Shown here piece by piece: positions 16,453 to 23,802 of a stretch of DNA of 32,328 bases. This stretch comes from Nitrospiraceae bacterium (GTDB taxonomy: Bacteria > Nitrospirota > Nitrospiria > Nitrospirales > Nitrospiraceae), in assembly GCA_900299325.1 (NCBI GenBank), contig OMJK01000122.1:1-32328 (forward strand). Direction: 5' to 3'. The position numbers and the translations under genes are program-made. The notes beneath the pieces were generated by a model. That model saw only the letters and a program-made list of their open reading frames with translations, was not told the origin of the DNA and searched no databases. Position 1 is the first letter of the stretch. Every line of letters begins with the position of its first letter.

Positions 16453-17931
16453 ATGAACGTGATGGATCGAGCCTTTCGTGAACGCTGTGCGGTGGTACCG
16501 GCCCATGGTCTGGGACTCTCCGTAGATGTGTATTCGCCGGACCTGTCTAGCTTGCTCGGATCGCTGCAACGGCGTCAAGTCCTGCCGGCCTACCTGGAAG
16601 TGTTTCAGGCTGCGCCGGCGGCCCTGGCCGCCGTGAAACAACGGGCCGGCGATGTGCCGCTGACGTATCATGGCGAGGGGATCTGGCTGACCCGGTCTGA
16701 TGCGATCGACGATCCGGTGTTCAGCCGTGATGTGTCGGAGGTCGCCGGGCAGCTCAGGATTCTGAACAGCGCCTGGTCGAATCACGAATGCGCGACCAAA
16801 CAGCTCGCCGGCTATTCGTTCGGCACGTACCTCCCTCCCTTATATACGCCGGCCGGCGCCGACGTGGTGGCAGCCAACGCACGCTATGTTCAAGCCCGGC
16901 TGGACCGGGAGGTTGTGTTACCTCATGGCGCATCGCCCCTGCTGCTCTTGGAGATGCCGCCGCTGACGTATTTTTCAGCGGGCACCATCTCGATCGCGGA
17001 ATTTTTCCGTTGCGTGACCGAGCAGGCGCCCTGCGGACTGGTATTGGACATGGGCCATCTCTGGACGGTGTATCGATACGGCGGTGCGTGGAAGAGGCGG
17101 GGGCTGGCACAATTCGTCGGCGAGTTTCTCGACGCGTTTCCCCTCGAGCGCGTCATCGAGATGCATGTGGCCGGACTGGCGATTCACGAATCGGATTCAG
17201 CCGAGTCGATGCCGGATAGAAAGGGACATCGTCTGCCGGCTTGGACGGACGCGCACATGGCCCCGATTCCGCCCGTCCTATTCGACCTGCTGGACCAGGT
17301 ACTCGACCATCCGCGGCTGACGGCTCTTAAGGGCCTTGCGCTGGAGGTCGACACGAAGCCCGTCGATCTGATCGTCGAAGAGTTCGCGATCTTTCAGCGC
17401 CGCTATGGCGCGGTGCTGCCTGTGCAGGGCGCGCCGGTTTCCACGGAGCGAGCCGGGCCCCAACTTCGAGTTGCCGATCTACCGATGTGCGAGCCGGCTG
17501 TACGCAACGAGGTCCAGGCCGGGTACGACCGCTACGCGCGCATCGTGTCCGGTCGTATGGACCCGGCCGGCGAGGAATGGACCGGACCCTACGCCTGCCT
17601 CGATGAACTGGACCGGTATCGGTCGGTGTATCTGCCGCACGAAATTCTGCATTGGGGCGGCGATGTGGACGCAATGTTTCCCGCCACGTGCCGGGAGTTG
17701 GCGGCGCGGGCGGTTGCCCTGTCGCGGTTTGTATCCTTCTGGTTTCACGCTCCCCGTGCGATCGCCGGCGCATACGATTTTTTCTTGATCAAGATCGAAC
17801 GTTTCGTCGAGTTTGTGCACGACGTTGCGCCGGAACTGGACACCGTCGTCTCCGGCGAGGCCGAGGCACTCCGGCGGGCCTATGCAGCCGCGAACGAACC
17901 CGTTGCTTCGACCATGCAGGAGGTCCGATGA
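16453..17931 (+). CDS. DUF692/MNIO-like protein with C-terminal extension
   Basis: A 492-residue protein whose first ~305 residues follow the pattern of DUF692, the multinuclear non-haem iron oxidase family that includes MbnB and TglH. Candidate metal ligands occur in family order: His73 (TYHGEG), His111 (SNHE), Glu167 (LLLEMPP), Asp199 and His202 (LDMGH), His238 (EMHVAG), Asp266 and His268 (DAHMAPIPP), Glu298 (ALEVD). Residues about 306-492 form an extension of unknown fold. Known family members modify peptide substrates using a partner protein; no precursor or partner gene is adjacent. It overlaps the dihydrouridine synthase gene by ATGA. Assignment is by motif reading and the family link is probable, not certain. 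Confidence 0.65.
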   Translation: MNVMDRAFRERCAVVPAHGLGLSVDVYSPDLSSLLGSLQRRQVLPAYLEVFQAAPAALAAVKQRAGDVPLTYHGEGIWLTRSDAIDDPVFSRDVSEVAGQLRILNSAWSNHECATKQLAGYSFGTYLPPLYTPAGADVVAANARYVQARLDREVVLPHGASPLLLLEMPPLTYFSAGTISIAEFFRCVTEQAPCGLVLDMGHLWTVYRYGGAWKRRGLAQFVGEFLDAFPLERVIEMHVAGLAIHESDSAESMPDRKGHRLPAWTDAHMAPIPPVLFDLLDQVLDHPRLTALKGLALEVDTKPVDLIVEEFAIFQRRYGAVLPVQGAPVSTERAGPQLRVADLPMCEPAVRNEVQAGYDRYARIVSGRMDPAGEEWTGPYACLDELDRYRSVYLPHEILHWGGDVDAMFPATCRELAARAVALSRFVSFWFHAPRAIAGAYDFFLIKIERFVEFVHDVAPELDTVVSGEAEALRRAYAAANEPVASTMQEVR

Positions 17932-19100
17932 GTTTCTGGCCGACTCTGCCGCGCCCGTTGTTCGGTCTCTCGCCCATGGACGGCGTGACGGATGCCTGTT
18001 TCCGCCGCGTGATTGCCCAGCAGGGCAAGCCCGATGTCGCGTTCACGGAATTTACCCATGTGCATGACGTCTGCCGCGGGCCGGAGATTCTGCTGGAGAC
18101 GCTCGTCTACAGCGAACTCGAACGGCCGATCGTCGCGCAACTCTACGGCAAGGATCCGGATCTGTTCTATCAAGCCGCCCAGGCGGCGTGCGTGCTGGGA
18201 TTCGACGGCATCGATGTGAACATGGGTTGTCCGTCGAAGAACGTGGCCTCATCGGGTTCCGGGGCTGCGCTCATCCGCACGCCGGATCTGGCGCGCGCGA
18301 TTCTCCAGGCCACGCGGCAGGGAATTGCCGATTGGGCCGGCGGCCAGACGCTGGAGCAGGCGGGGTTCAAGCCGGCGCGCATAGCGGCGTTCCATCGGCT
18401 GAATGATCAGCGCAGCGAGTCCGGAGAAATCAAACGGACACGGTTGCCATTGTCGATTAAAACCCGGCTGGGGTTCGACTGTGTGACGGTCGAACCGTGG
18501 ATCGAGCATCTTCTCGCAGAACAGCCGGCGGCGATCTCGCTGCATGGCCGGACGCTGCAGCAGATGTATAAGGGGGCGGCGGACTGGTCGGCAATCGGAC
18601 GGGCCGCAGCGCTCGTGAAGGGAACCGGAACGTTGCTGCTCGGGAACGGCGATGTGCAAAGTCTCGACGAGGCGGTCCGGCGCATTCGCGAGACCGGCGT
18701 CGACGGCGTCTTGGTGGGACGGGCCGTACTCGGCGCACCGTGGTTCTTTCGCGACAAAGAGCGGGCGCGGACAGCCATTCGGGACGGTGTGCATGCCGAT
18801 GCCGGTCTGCACGAGAGCGGTCCGCCGCTCGATCGGCGGTTTGCCGTGCTGCTCGACCATGCCCGGCAGTTCGAAGCGCTCTATGGCCGGGACCAGTTCC
18901 ATCGCATGCGCAAACACCTGGGGTGGTATTGCAAAGGGTTCCCGCATGCCGCGGCGTTGCGCGCGCGCCTGTTCCGCGTCTCCTCGGTGGAAGAACTGCT
19001 CGCCGTTCTCGCCGAGCACCATCTATCTTCCGCTCTATCCTCATCCGATGCCGAACCGGCTGACGACCTCTCGACGTTGGTTTCACGATGCAGCAGTTGA
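17928..19100 (+). CDS. dus: tRNA-dihydrouridine synthase
   Basis: A 390-residue FMN enzyme that reduces uridine in tRNA to dihydrouridine. It shows the FGLSPMDGVTDACFR start, the catalytic Cys101 in NMGCPSK, the SIKTRLGFD strand, the LHGRT segment and the phosphate-binding GVLVGRAVLGAPWFF. About 40 residues (133-172, including WAGGQTLEQAGF and RLNDQRSESGEIK) are inserted before SIKTRLG compared with E. coli Dus proteins. The ATG at 17928 follows CAGGAGGT and overlaps the preceding stop; the frame extending further upstream is a shadow. Its end overlaps maf by 13 bases. Which tRNA position it targets cannot be decided. Confidence 0.9.
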   Translation: MSFWPTLPRPLFGLSPMDGVTDACFRRVIAQQGKPDVAFTEFTHVHDVCRGPEILLETLVYSELERPIVAQLYGKDPDLFYQAAQAACVLGFDGIDVNMGCPSKNVASSGSGAALIRTPDLARAILQATRQGIADWAGGQTLEQAGFKPARIAAFHRLNDQRSESGEIKRTRLPLSIKTRLGFDCVTVEPWIEHLLAEQPAAISLHGRTLQQMYKGAADWSAIGRAAALVKGTGTLLLGNGDVQSLDEAVRRIRETGVDGVLVGRAVLGAPWFFRDKERARTAIRDGVHADAGLHESGPPLDRRFAVLLDHARQFEALYGRDQFHRMRKHLGWYCKGFPHAAALRARLFRVSSVEELLAVLAEHHLSSALSSSDAEPADDLSTLVSRCSS

Positions 19101-19732
19101 TTCTCGCGTCGACCTCTCCCCGTCGTCGTGATTTGCTGGCCCTGTTGGGACTGTCGTTTGAAATCTGTGCCCCATCGTTTGAAGAGCAGCCGGTCGCGGG
19201 CTTGTTGCCGATTCAACAGGCGGAGCGGTTCGCGCTGGAGAAAGCCCGGTCGGTGGCGGCGCAGCAGCCCGAGCATCTCGTGCTGGGCAGCGACACTGTC
19301 ATCGAACTCGACGGCCGGATGCTGGGGAAGCCGGCGGATCTGGCCGATGCCGGGGCGATGCTCGCTCAGTTGGCGGGCCGTGCCCATCGGGTGCATTCGA
19401 CGGTCGCGCTCTGTTGCACGGCCCGGCGGTTCGAACGGGTGGGTGTGGAGACTGCCACGGTGTGGATGAAGTCCGGCCGGGAATTTGAGCTGGCCTCGTA
19501 TCTCCGGTCCGGTGAATCGCTGGGAAAAGCCGGGGCCTATTCTATTCAGGGAGAGGGAAGCCGGCTCATCGCCAGGATCGACGGCGACTATACGGCGGTG
19601 GTCGGGCTTCCGTTGCGGCTGGTCGCGCGCCTGCTGACCGAAGCCGGACAATCCGTGCCGGTCGATCTCGACGCGGTGTATCGAGCGACGCCCTATCCCA
19701 ACTGGGCGGCGTTTTCCTCCTCATTGAAATAG
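19088..19732 (+). CDS. maf: Maf-family nucleoside triphosphate pyrophosphatase
   Basis: A 214-residue Maf/YhdE-type enzyme that hydrolyses nucleoside triphosphates, typically dTTP/UTP or modified nucleotides, to the monophosphate. It has the ILASTSPRRRDLLALLG start, the catalytic Asp in LGSDTVIELDGRMLGKP and the late GKAGAYSIQGEGSRLI segment. It overlaps the dus gene by 13 bases, so expression is probably coupled. The exact nucleotide preference is not clear. Its last two codons double as the -35 element of the next promoter. Confidence 0.92.
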   Translation: MQQLILASTSPRRRDLLALLGLSFEICAPSFEEQPVAGLLPIQQAERFALEKARSVAAQQPEHLVLGSDTVIELDGRMLGKPADLADAGAMLAQLAGRAHRVHSTVALCCTARRFERVGVETATVWMKSGREFELASYLRSGESLGKAGAYSIQGEGSRLIARIDGDYTAVVGLPLRLVARLLTEAGQSVPVDLDAVYRATPYPNWAAFSSSLK

Positions 19733-19752
19733 CTCCATCGTTCCCCTACAAT
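19724..19752 (+). promoter_or_regulatory. Promoter of the exported-protein gene at 19786
   Basis: TTGAAA (19724-19729) and TACAAT (19747-19752) are 17 bases apart, each matching five of six consensus positions. The -35 hexamer is formed by the last two sense codons of maf. This is among the best promoter matches in the window. Confidence 0.6.
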
Positions 19753-19785
19753 GCGCCGTTCCGTTGTCCTGAGAGGGAGGGTGTC

Positions 19786-20445
19786 ATGGGACTTGCTGCG
19801 ATGACACGTCGGTCGATTGTGCCGGTCGGTGTGGTAGTGGGGATGTTGGGGTTGTCCGTCCCCGCAGTGGCGATCGACGTCAAGTTGTCTCCGGAGGAAG
19901 CACAGAAGGCGCTGGAGGCGGGCCGGATGCCGATGGACAAAGCCAACACGCCCGAAGAAGTGAAAAAAGTGCTGCAGCAGGCCTCGTTGACGACGCGCGT
20001 CGGCGCCGATCCCGAAAAAGATCTGTGCGGAGCGAGCGCGATTCTCCGGACCAAGCGGTACCGCCTGGAGGCGTTCGGACGTCAGGAGGCCATGGAGTCC
20101 AAGAAGCAGAAGAAAGATGTGCGGATGCCCGACGAGTTCATCAAAAAAGTGATCGACATGCCGAACATGGAAGTCGAAGTGCAGCTCTGCGGCGACGACG
20201 AGTATTTCGCCGAAGGCGCCCAGATTGCGTTTCAGCAGGGCAGCAAGACGGTGAAACCGGTCGACGTCAGTCCGGCCGAGCGGGGCCGCAAGAACGACGG
20301 CGGCAGCGGGCCGGCCTACCGCTCCCGGTTTACCGCGCGATTCGCCTATGAAAGCTTCGATCCGAACGCCAAAACCAAAGTAGTCGTCTTTTTCCCCGAC
20401 GGCAAGATGAACGAATTCGACGCCGACTTCTCCAAGGTGAAATAG
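19786..20445 (+). CDS. Exported protein of unknown function
   Basis: A 219-residue protein with a signal peptide (about residues 1-28, ending SVPAVA). The mature part is rich in Lys, Glu and Asp, has two cysteines (in KDLCGAS and VQLCGDD) that could form a disulfide, and ends with a beta-rich segment (RFTARFAYESFD, KVVVFFPDGKMNEF). I do not recognise the family. GAGGGAGGG precedes the ATG and its own promoter lies in the end of maf. A later start at 19801 would still leave a signal peptide. Confidence 0.75.
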   Translation: MGLAAMTRRSIVPVGVVVGMLGLSVPAVAIDVKLSPEEAQKALEAGRMPMDKANTPEEVKKVLQQASLTTRVGADPEKDLCGASAILRTKRYRLEAFGRQEAMESKKQKKDVRMPDEFIKKVIDMPNMEVEVQLCGDDEYFAEGAQIAFQQGSKTVKPVDVSPAERGRKNDGGSGPAYRSRFTARFAYESFDPNAKTKVVVFFPDGKMNEFDADFSKVK

Positions 20446-20486
20446 CGCCCGCCTGCGATGTAAGGCTTCGATCCCTACCACGACCT

Positions 20487-20981
20487 ATGCCCATGCGATA
20501 TACCATCGGACTCCTGATCCTTGCGCTGAGCGGATGCCAGACGGCCGGCCTCGTGACGGGCCAGCCGGCGGATCCGAGCGCGTCGATCATGACCTTGTGG
20601 GCACGGTACCAACAGTGTCAGACCGCGTCCGATTCCGTGGAATTGCTCCAGCTCGTGCAACAGTTCGACCGGCCCATCGCATCCGGCTCCGAGCCGCCGG
20701 CGTGGCTGGTTCGATGGGGCAGCCATGTGGCGAAACAGCCGCTCCGTCTGGCGGTGGATCCTCGGGCGCTCGGCGCGTCCTGCACGCTTCGGGCGGCGCA
20801 AGTGCTGAGCGAAACAGATCGTGTCGCAGATGCGCAGGCACTCTACGAGTACCTCCTTGCCAACTATTCAAGTCCCGAATGGGCGTACTATCGCCAGGAA
20901 GTCCGCGAGGGATTAGATCGTTTATCGAATGTCCATCGCGCCGTGCTTTCCCTTCGTACGACCGATTCCTTGCCTCGCTGA
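20487..20981 (+). CDS. Putative lipoprotein of unknown function
   Basis: A 164-residue protein with a short basic start, a hydrophobic stretch and a lipobox ALSGC with Cys17 as the expected lipidation site. The mature part is helical with no recognised domain; a segment around VADAQALYEYLLANYSSPEWAYY is reminiscent of a TPR-like helix pair. It starts 41 bases after the preceding exported protein and is probably co-transcribed with it. Retention in the inner or outer membrane cannot be judged. Confidence 0.68.
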   Translation: MPMRYTIGLLILALSGCQTAGLVTGQPADPSASIMTLWARYQQCQTASDSVELLQLVQQFDRPIASGSEPPAWLVRWGSHVAKQPLRLAVDPRALGASCTLRAAQVLSETDRVADAQALYEYLLANYSSPEWAYYRQEVREGLDRLSNVHRAVLSLRTTDSLPR

Positions 20982-21094
20982 TTCGCGTTCCTTCCTCGCG
21001 TCGTTCTTCTCCACCGCATCGCCCGGTCCATCGCCTCATTCCGTGTAAGGTTTGTTGGCTTCCTACGACCCACCGGCAGAAGGTGAGGTGGCCG

Positions 21095-21301
21095 ATGAAG
21101 ACCATGCTCTATTGGACAATCCAGCATCTCCGGCGCGCCGCGCACGACATCCGGTTCGCGTTGTCCTGCTGGTGGTTGACGCAGCAAGTGGAGTTTTTAG
21201 AGTGGCGGATGCGCCTGGAGGTGCTAATCCCGCAGACGCAGGCGGTGCCGGTTCCCGTGTTGCCGGAGCAGGGAGGTCGCTATGCCGTGCGAACGGTGTA
21301 A
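21095..21301 (+). CDS. Small basic/aromatic protein, first of three mini-genes
   Basis: A 68-residue protein. Residues 1-45 form a likely amphipathic helix with several Trp and Arg (MLYWTIQHLRR, CWWLTQQVEFLEWRMRLE); the rest is Pro/Val-rich. There is no clear signal peptide. GAGGTG lies a few bases before the ATG. Its end overlaps the next mini-gene by 20 bases. I do not recognise the family; it is called because of the ribosome binding site and the tight overlap, not because of similarity. Confidence 0.5.
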   Translation: MKTMLYWTIQHLRRAAHDIRFALSCWWLTQQVEFLEWRMRLEVLIPQTQAVPVPVLPEQGGRYAVRTV

Positions 21302-21494
21302 CGGGATCGTGGTGGATGAACGGTTCCACGACCGCGTCGATGAGCAGGGCGTGTTGCGTTTGGGTGCCTGGCGGTGGGCGTCGTGGTGTGCAGTGTGCCA
21401 ACACATGGTCGAGGAGCGTCCGGTTGCCGAAGCTGTTCCTGCGAGTGGTCCCGCCATGCGAACGGCATCGGCCCGACGGTTCATGATGTTCTAG
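21282..21494 (+). CDS. Zinc-ribbon mini-protein 1
   Basis: A 70-residue protein with CERC (Cys3-Cys6) and CAVC (Cys36-Cys39) knuckles spaced as in a rubredoxin-like zinc ribbon, and aromatic residues WRWASW directly before the second knuckle. A strong ribosome binding site GGGAGG precedes the ATG, inside the end of the previous gene. A single zinc ion is the expected ligand. Function unknown; its architecture parallels the next gene, suggesting they are diverged duplicates or partners. Confidence 0.65.
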   Translation: MPCERCNGIVVDERFHDRVDEQGVLRLGAWRWASWCAVCQHMVEERPVAEAVPASGPAMRTASARRFMMF

Positions 21495-21509
21495 CCCAAG
21501 GAGGGTTCG

Positions 21510-21764
21510 ATGCACTGTCCAAGCTGTCGCCGAACAATGATCAGCACCAGCAGCCAGGCGATCGAAGATGCTCAGGGTGCGATGACGATCACGCGCTGGC
21601 GGTGCCGCCCCTGTCACGAGACTGCAGAGGAAATCTGGATGAGCGCCGACTATCGTGGATCCGCTCCGGCCAGGATTCGGTATGCGGTCGCGCCGCCGGT
21701 TGTCTCGTGGGTTTCGAGACGCCTGCCTGATCGGGGAGTTCAAGCCCATGCGGGCGCCTGCTGA
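21510..21764 (+). CDS. Zinc-ribbon mini-protein 2
   Basis: An 84-residue protein with CPSC (Cys3-Cys6) and CRPC (Cys32-Cys35) knuckles, the second preceded by TITRWR. The layout matches the mini-protein just upstream. AAGGAGGG lies at a good distance from the ATG. The last 17 bases overlap the start of the aquaporin gene. The C-terminal 40 residues are basic and unlike known domains. Function is unknown. Confidence 0.65.
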   Translation: MHCPSCRRTMISTSSQAIEDAQGAMTITRWRCRPCHETAEEIWMSADYRGSAPARIRYAVAPPVVSWVSRRLPDRGVQAHAGAC

Positions 21765-22539
21765 GATCCTCCGCGATCACTGGCCTGAGTATCTGATGGA
21801 GGCGGCGGGACTCGGCCTGTTCATGGTCTCGGCTGCCCTCGTCACGACTCTCCTTGAATATCCCCATTCGCCGGTGCATGCGGCTATTCCCGATCCGGTC
21901 GTCCGCCGCATCCTCATCGGTCTCTGCATGGGACTGACGGCGATCGGCATCATCTATTCTCCGTGGGGCAAGCGATCTGGGGCGCATCTGAATCCCGCCG
22001 TAACCGCGACGTTTTTCCGGTTGGGGAAAATCGAGCGGATTGATGCGCTGTGTTATGTCGCGGCACAGTGTATGGGAGGACTGATCGGCTTGGTGTTGGC
22101 CGCTACCGTCATCGGCATGGCAATTGAGCATCCCGCAGTGAACTATGTGACGACGGTGCCGGGATCAGGAGGCGCGGCTGTGGCGTTTGTAGCGGAGTTC
22201 GCCATTTCTTTCGGGCTCATGCTGGTGGTGCTGATTGTTTCGAACACGAAGTCGCTCAATGCCTGGACCGGTCTCTTCGCCGGCGGTCTTGTCGCCACCT
22301 ATATTAGTCTCGAAGCGCCGTTCTCGGGGATGAGCATGAATCCCGCACGCACCTTCGCGTCGGCACTACCGGCGAATCTCTGGACCGCCTTCTGGGTGTA
22401 CCTGACTGCGCCGCTCGTCGGCATGTTGTCGGCGGCCGAGGTCTACGTGCGTGTAGCGGGCGCGCGCCGCGTCCTCTGCGCGAAACTGCATCATCACAAT
22501 TCGGCGCGCTGTATTTTCCGCTGCGGTTATATGGCCTGA
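21748..22539 (+). CDS. Aquaporin / MIP-family channel
   Basis: A 263-residue six-helix channel protein with both half-helix motifs: NPA at 82-84 in SGAHLNPAVT and at 198-200 in SGMSMNPARTF. It would conduct water or small neutral solutes such as glycerol or ammonia across the inner membrane; the selectivity filter cannot be assigned safely from reading. The ATG at 21748 follows CGGGGAG and leads straight into the first helix; longer upstream frames overlap the zinc-ribbon gene entirely. The C-terminus is unusual, with KLHHHNSARC followed by a short Cys-containing tail. Confidence 0.9.
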   Translation: MRAPAEILRDHWPEYLMEAAGLGLFMVSAALVTTLLEYPHSPVHAAIPDPVVRRILIGLCMGLTAIGIIYSPWGKRSGAHLNPAVTATFFRLGKIERIDALCYVAAQCMGGLIGLVLAATVIGMAIEHPAVNYVTTVPGSGGAAVAFVAEFAISFGLMLVVLIVSNTKSLNAWTGLFAGGLVATYISLEAPFSGMSMNPARTFASALPANLWTAFWVYLTAPLVGMLSAAEVYVRVAGARRVLCAKLHHHNSARCIFRCGYMA

Positions 22540-22598
22540 CGCCCGCTCGTGTCACGTCTGTTGTAAGAACATTCCTCGACACTCGACTGATCTGCAGA

Positions 22599-22634
22599 GC
22601 GGGATGATCCCGCCGAGCTGAGAAACGACTCAGC
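22599..22634 (+). promoter_or_regulatory. Palindrome and hairpin in the leader of the DM13 gene
   Basis: Two inverted repeats stand side by side: GCGGGATGATCCCGC (22599-22613), a perfect palindrome around a central G, and GCTGAG-N6-CTCAGC (22617-22634), a six-pair hairpin. They end 22 bases before the AAGGAGG of the next gene. The first looks like an operator for a dimeric repressor or the stem of a weak terminator; no T tract follows either one. Confidence 0.4.
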
Positions 22635-22668
22635 ACAATCGCTCACCATACTCACAAGGAGGATCGTT

Positions 22669-23118
22669 ATGAGCGCGCAGAGTGTATTCAAACTTGGATT
22701 GTTGTCGATGGTCGCGGCGACCGGTTTGTTCGTTGCGGCGAACGCTTTTGCCGGCGACGCCCACACCACCTCGAAGTTCGAGGGGGTGAAGGCAAACAGC
22801 GGCACGGCCACGCACGGCCGGTCGGGGAACAACGACACGTTGACCTGGTCGGAGGATTTCAAGATTCCCGACACCCCGGCGCCGCACTGGCAGGTGGTGG
22901 ACACCAAGGGCAACGTGTATCTGCTGCAGCGTCTGGCTATCAAGGGCGACAAGCAGAATCGTACGATCACGATTCCGTCCTATGTCCATGACGTGGCGAA
23001 AGTGCAGATCTGGTGCGCCTACGCCGAAGTGTTGCTCGGCGAAGCGTCCTTCCCGAAGCCGATTCAAACAGCCTCCGGCGAGCGGATGCACAACGACAGC
23101 ATGGCGATGAGCCGGTAA
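22669..23118 (+). CDS. Exported DM13-domain-like protein
   Basis: A 149-residue protein with a signal peptide (about residues 1-28, ending ANAFA). The mature part follows the DM13 pattern: GTATHGRSGN near the start, a central DFKIPDTPAPHWQVVDTKG, and VQIWCAYAEVLLGEASF near the end, with the invariant-type Cys of the IWC motif. DM13 domains have been proposed to take part in electron transfer or redox reactions outside the cell. AAGGAGG precedes the ATG. It is the first gene of the run that includes the HbpS-like genes. Confidence 0.75.
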   Translation: MSAQSVFKLGLLSMVAATGLFVAANAFAGDAHTTSKFEGVKANSGTATHGRSGNNDTLTWSEDFKIPDTPAPHWQVVDTKGNVYLLQRLAIKGDKQNRTITIPSYVHDVAKVQIWCAYAEVLLGEASFPKPIQTASGERMHNDSMAMSR

Positions 23119-23124
23119 GGGAAA

Positions 23125-23208
23125 GCGGTCAGCTGTCAGCGATCAGCATTCAGCTTCCGACGAAGACTGAGTCTGACCGCTGATGGCTGAAAGCTGACAG
23201 CTGATAGC
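23125..23208. repeat. Intergenic inverted array of TCAGC/GCTGA units, copy 1
   Basis: The left half carries spaced TCAGC units and the right half GCTGA units. TCAGCTGTCAGC (23129-23140) pairs perfectly with GCTGACAGCTGA (23193-23204), and GCGGTCAG (23125-23132) with CTGACCGC (23173-23180). A related array lies at 23713-23787. The units are about 7-8 bases apart. It is a non-coding repeat family that could fold in RNA. Confidence 0.7.
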
Positions 23209-23228
23209 TCAGGCCCAGGAGAACGACA

Positions 23229-23711
23229 ATGATTCGATCAATGATGTTGGCAGCGATGACAATGGTATTGGTGGTTGGTGTCGCCAATGCGCAACTGATC
23301 GAGAAGACTGCGCTGACGTTGGACGGCGCGAAGAAGATTGCGGCAGCAGCCGAGGCGAAGGCCAAGGCCGAGGGCGCACGAGTCGTGATCGCGGTCGTCG
23401 ATGACAGTGGCAACCTCCTACTGCTGGAACGGCTCGACGATACCCAAGTCGCCAGTGTGAATGTGGGCATCGACAAAGCACGCACGGCGGCAATTTATCG
23501 CCGACCCAGCAAGGTATTCGAGGACCAGGTGAAGAACGGCCGGGTGTCGGCCCTCGCACTCCACGGCGCCGTGGCGTTGCAAGGCGGCGTCCCGATCACC
23601 GTGAACGGAAAAGTGATCGGTGCGATCGGCGTGAGCGGAGAAACCCCTCAGCAGGATGAGGACATTGCCGTGGCTGGAGCTGCAGTCGCGGCGTCGTTTG
23701 CGAAACAGTAG
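23229..23711 (+). CDS. Exported HbpS/GlcG-like (DUF336) haem-binding family protein
   Basis: A 160-residue protein: signal peptide (about 1-21, ending VANA), then a complete HbpS/GlcG domain recognised by LTLDGAKKIAAAAEAKA, VVIAVVDDSGNLLLLERLD, VGIDKARTAA and GKVIGAIGVSG. HbpS of Streptomyces binds haem and senses iron or peroxide stress outside the cell; a similar extracytoplasmic role is inferred. AGGAGA precedes the ATG. It lies between two copies of the intergenic repeat and is followed by a longer paralogue. Confidence 0.85.
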   Translation: MIRSMMLAAMTMVLVVGVANAQLIEKTALTLDGAKKIAAAAEAKAKAEGARVVIAVVDDSGNLLLLERLDDTQVASVNVGIDKARTAAIYRRPSKVFEDQVKNGRVSALALHGAVALQGGVPITVNGKVIGAIGVSGETPQQDEDIAVAGAAVAASFAKQ

Positions 23712-23712
23712 C

Positions 23713-23787
23713 CATCAGTCTTCAGCCGTCAGCTGTCGTGCCATAAAGATGAAAGCTGATTGCTGAACGCTGATCGCCCAATCAGAG
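23713..23787. repeat. Intergenic inverted array of TCAGC/GCTGA units, copy 2
   Basis: The left half contains CATCAGTCTTCAGCCGTCAG and the right half AAAGCTGATTGCTGAACGCTG, the same alternating layout as copy 1. Pairing is less perfect. The two copies bracket the first HbpS-like gene. Confidence 0.65.
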
Positions 23788-23802
23788 GAAAGGAGAAGCA
23801 TC

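Noticed and set aside
23119-23802. CRISPR array
   Set aside because: The units are only 7-8 bases apart, imperfect and inverted; there are no spacers of constant length and no cas genes.
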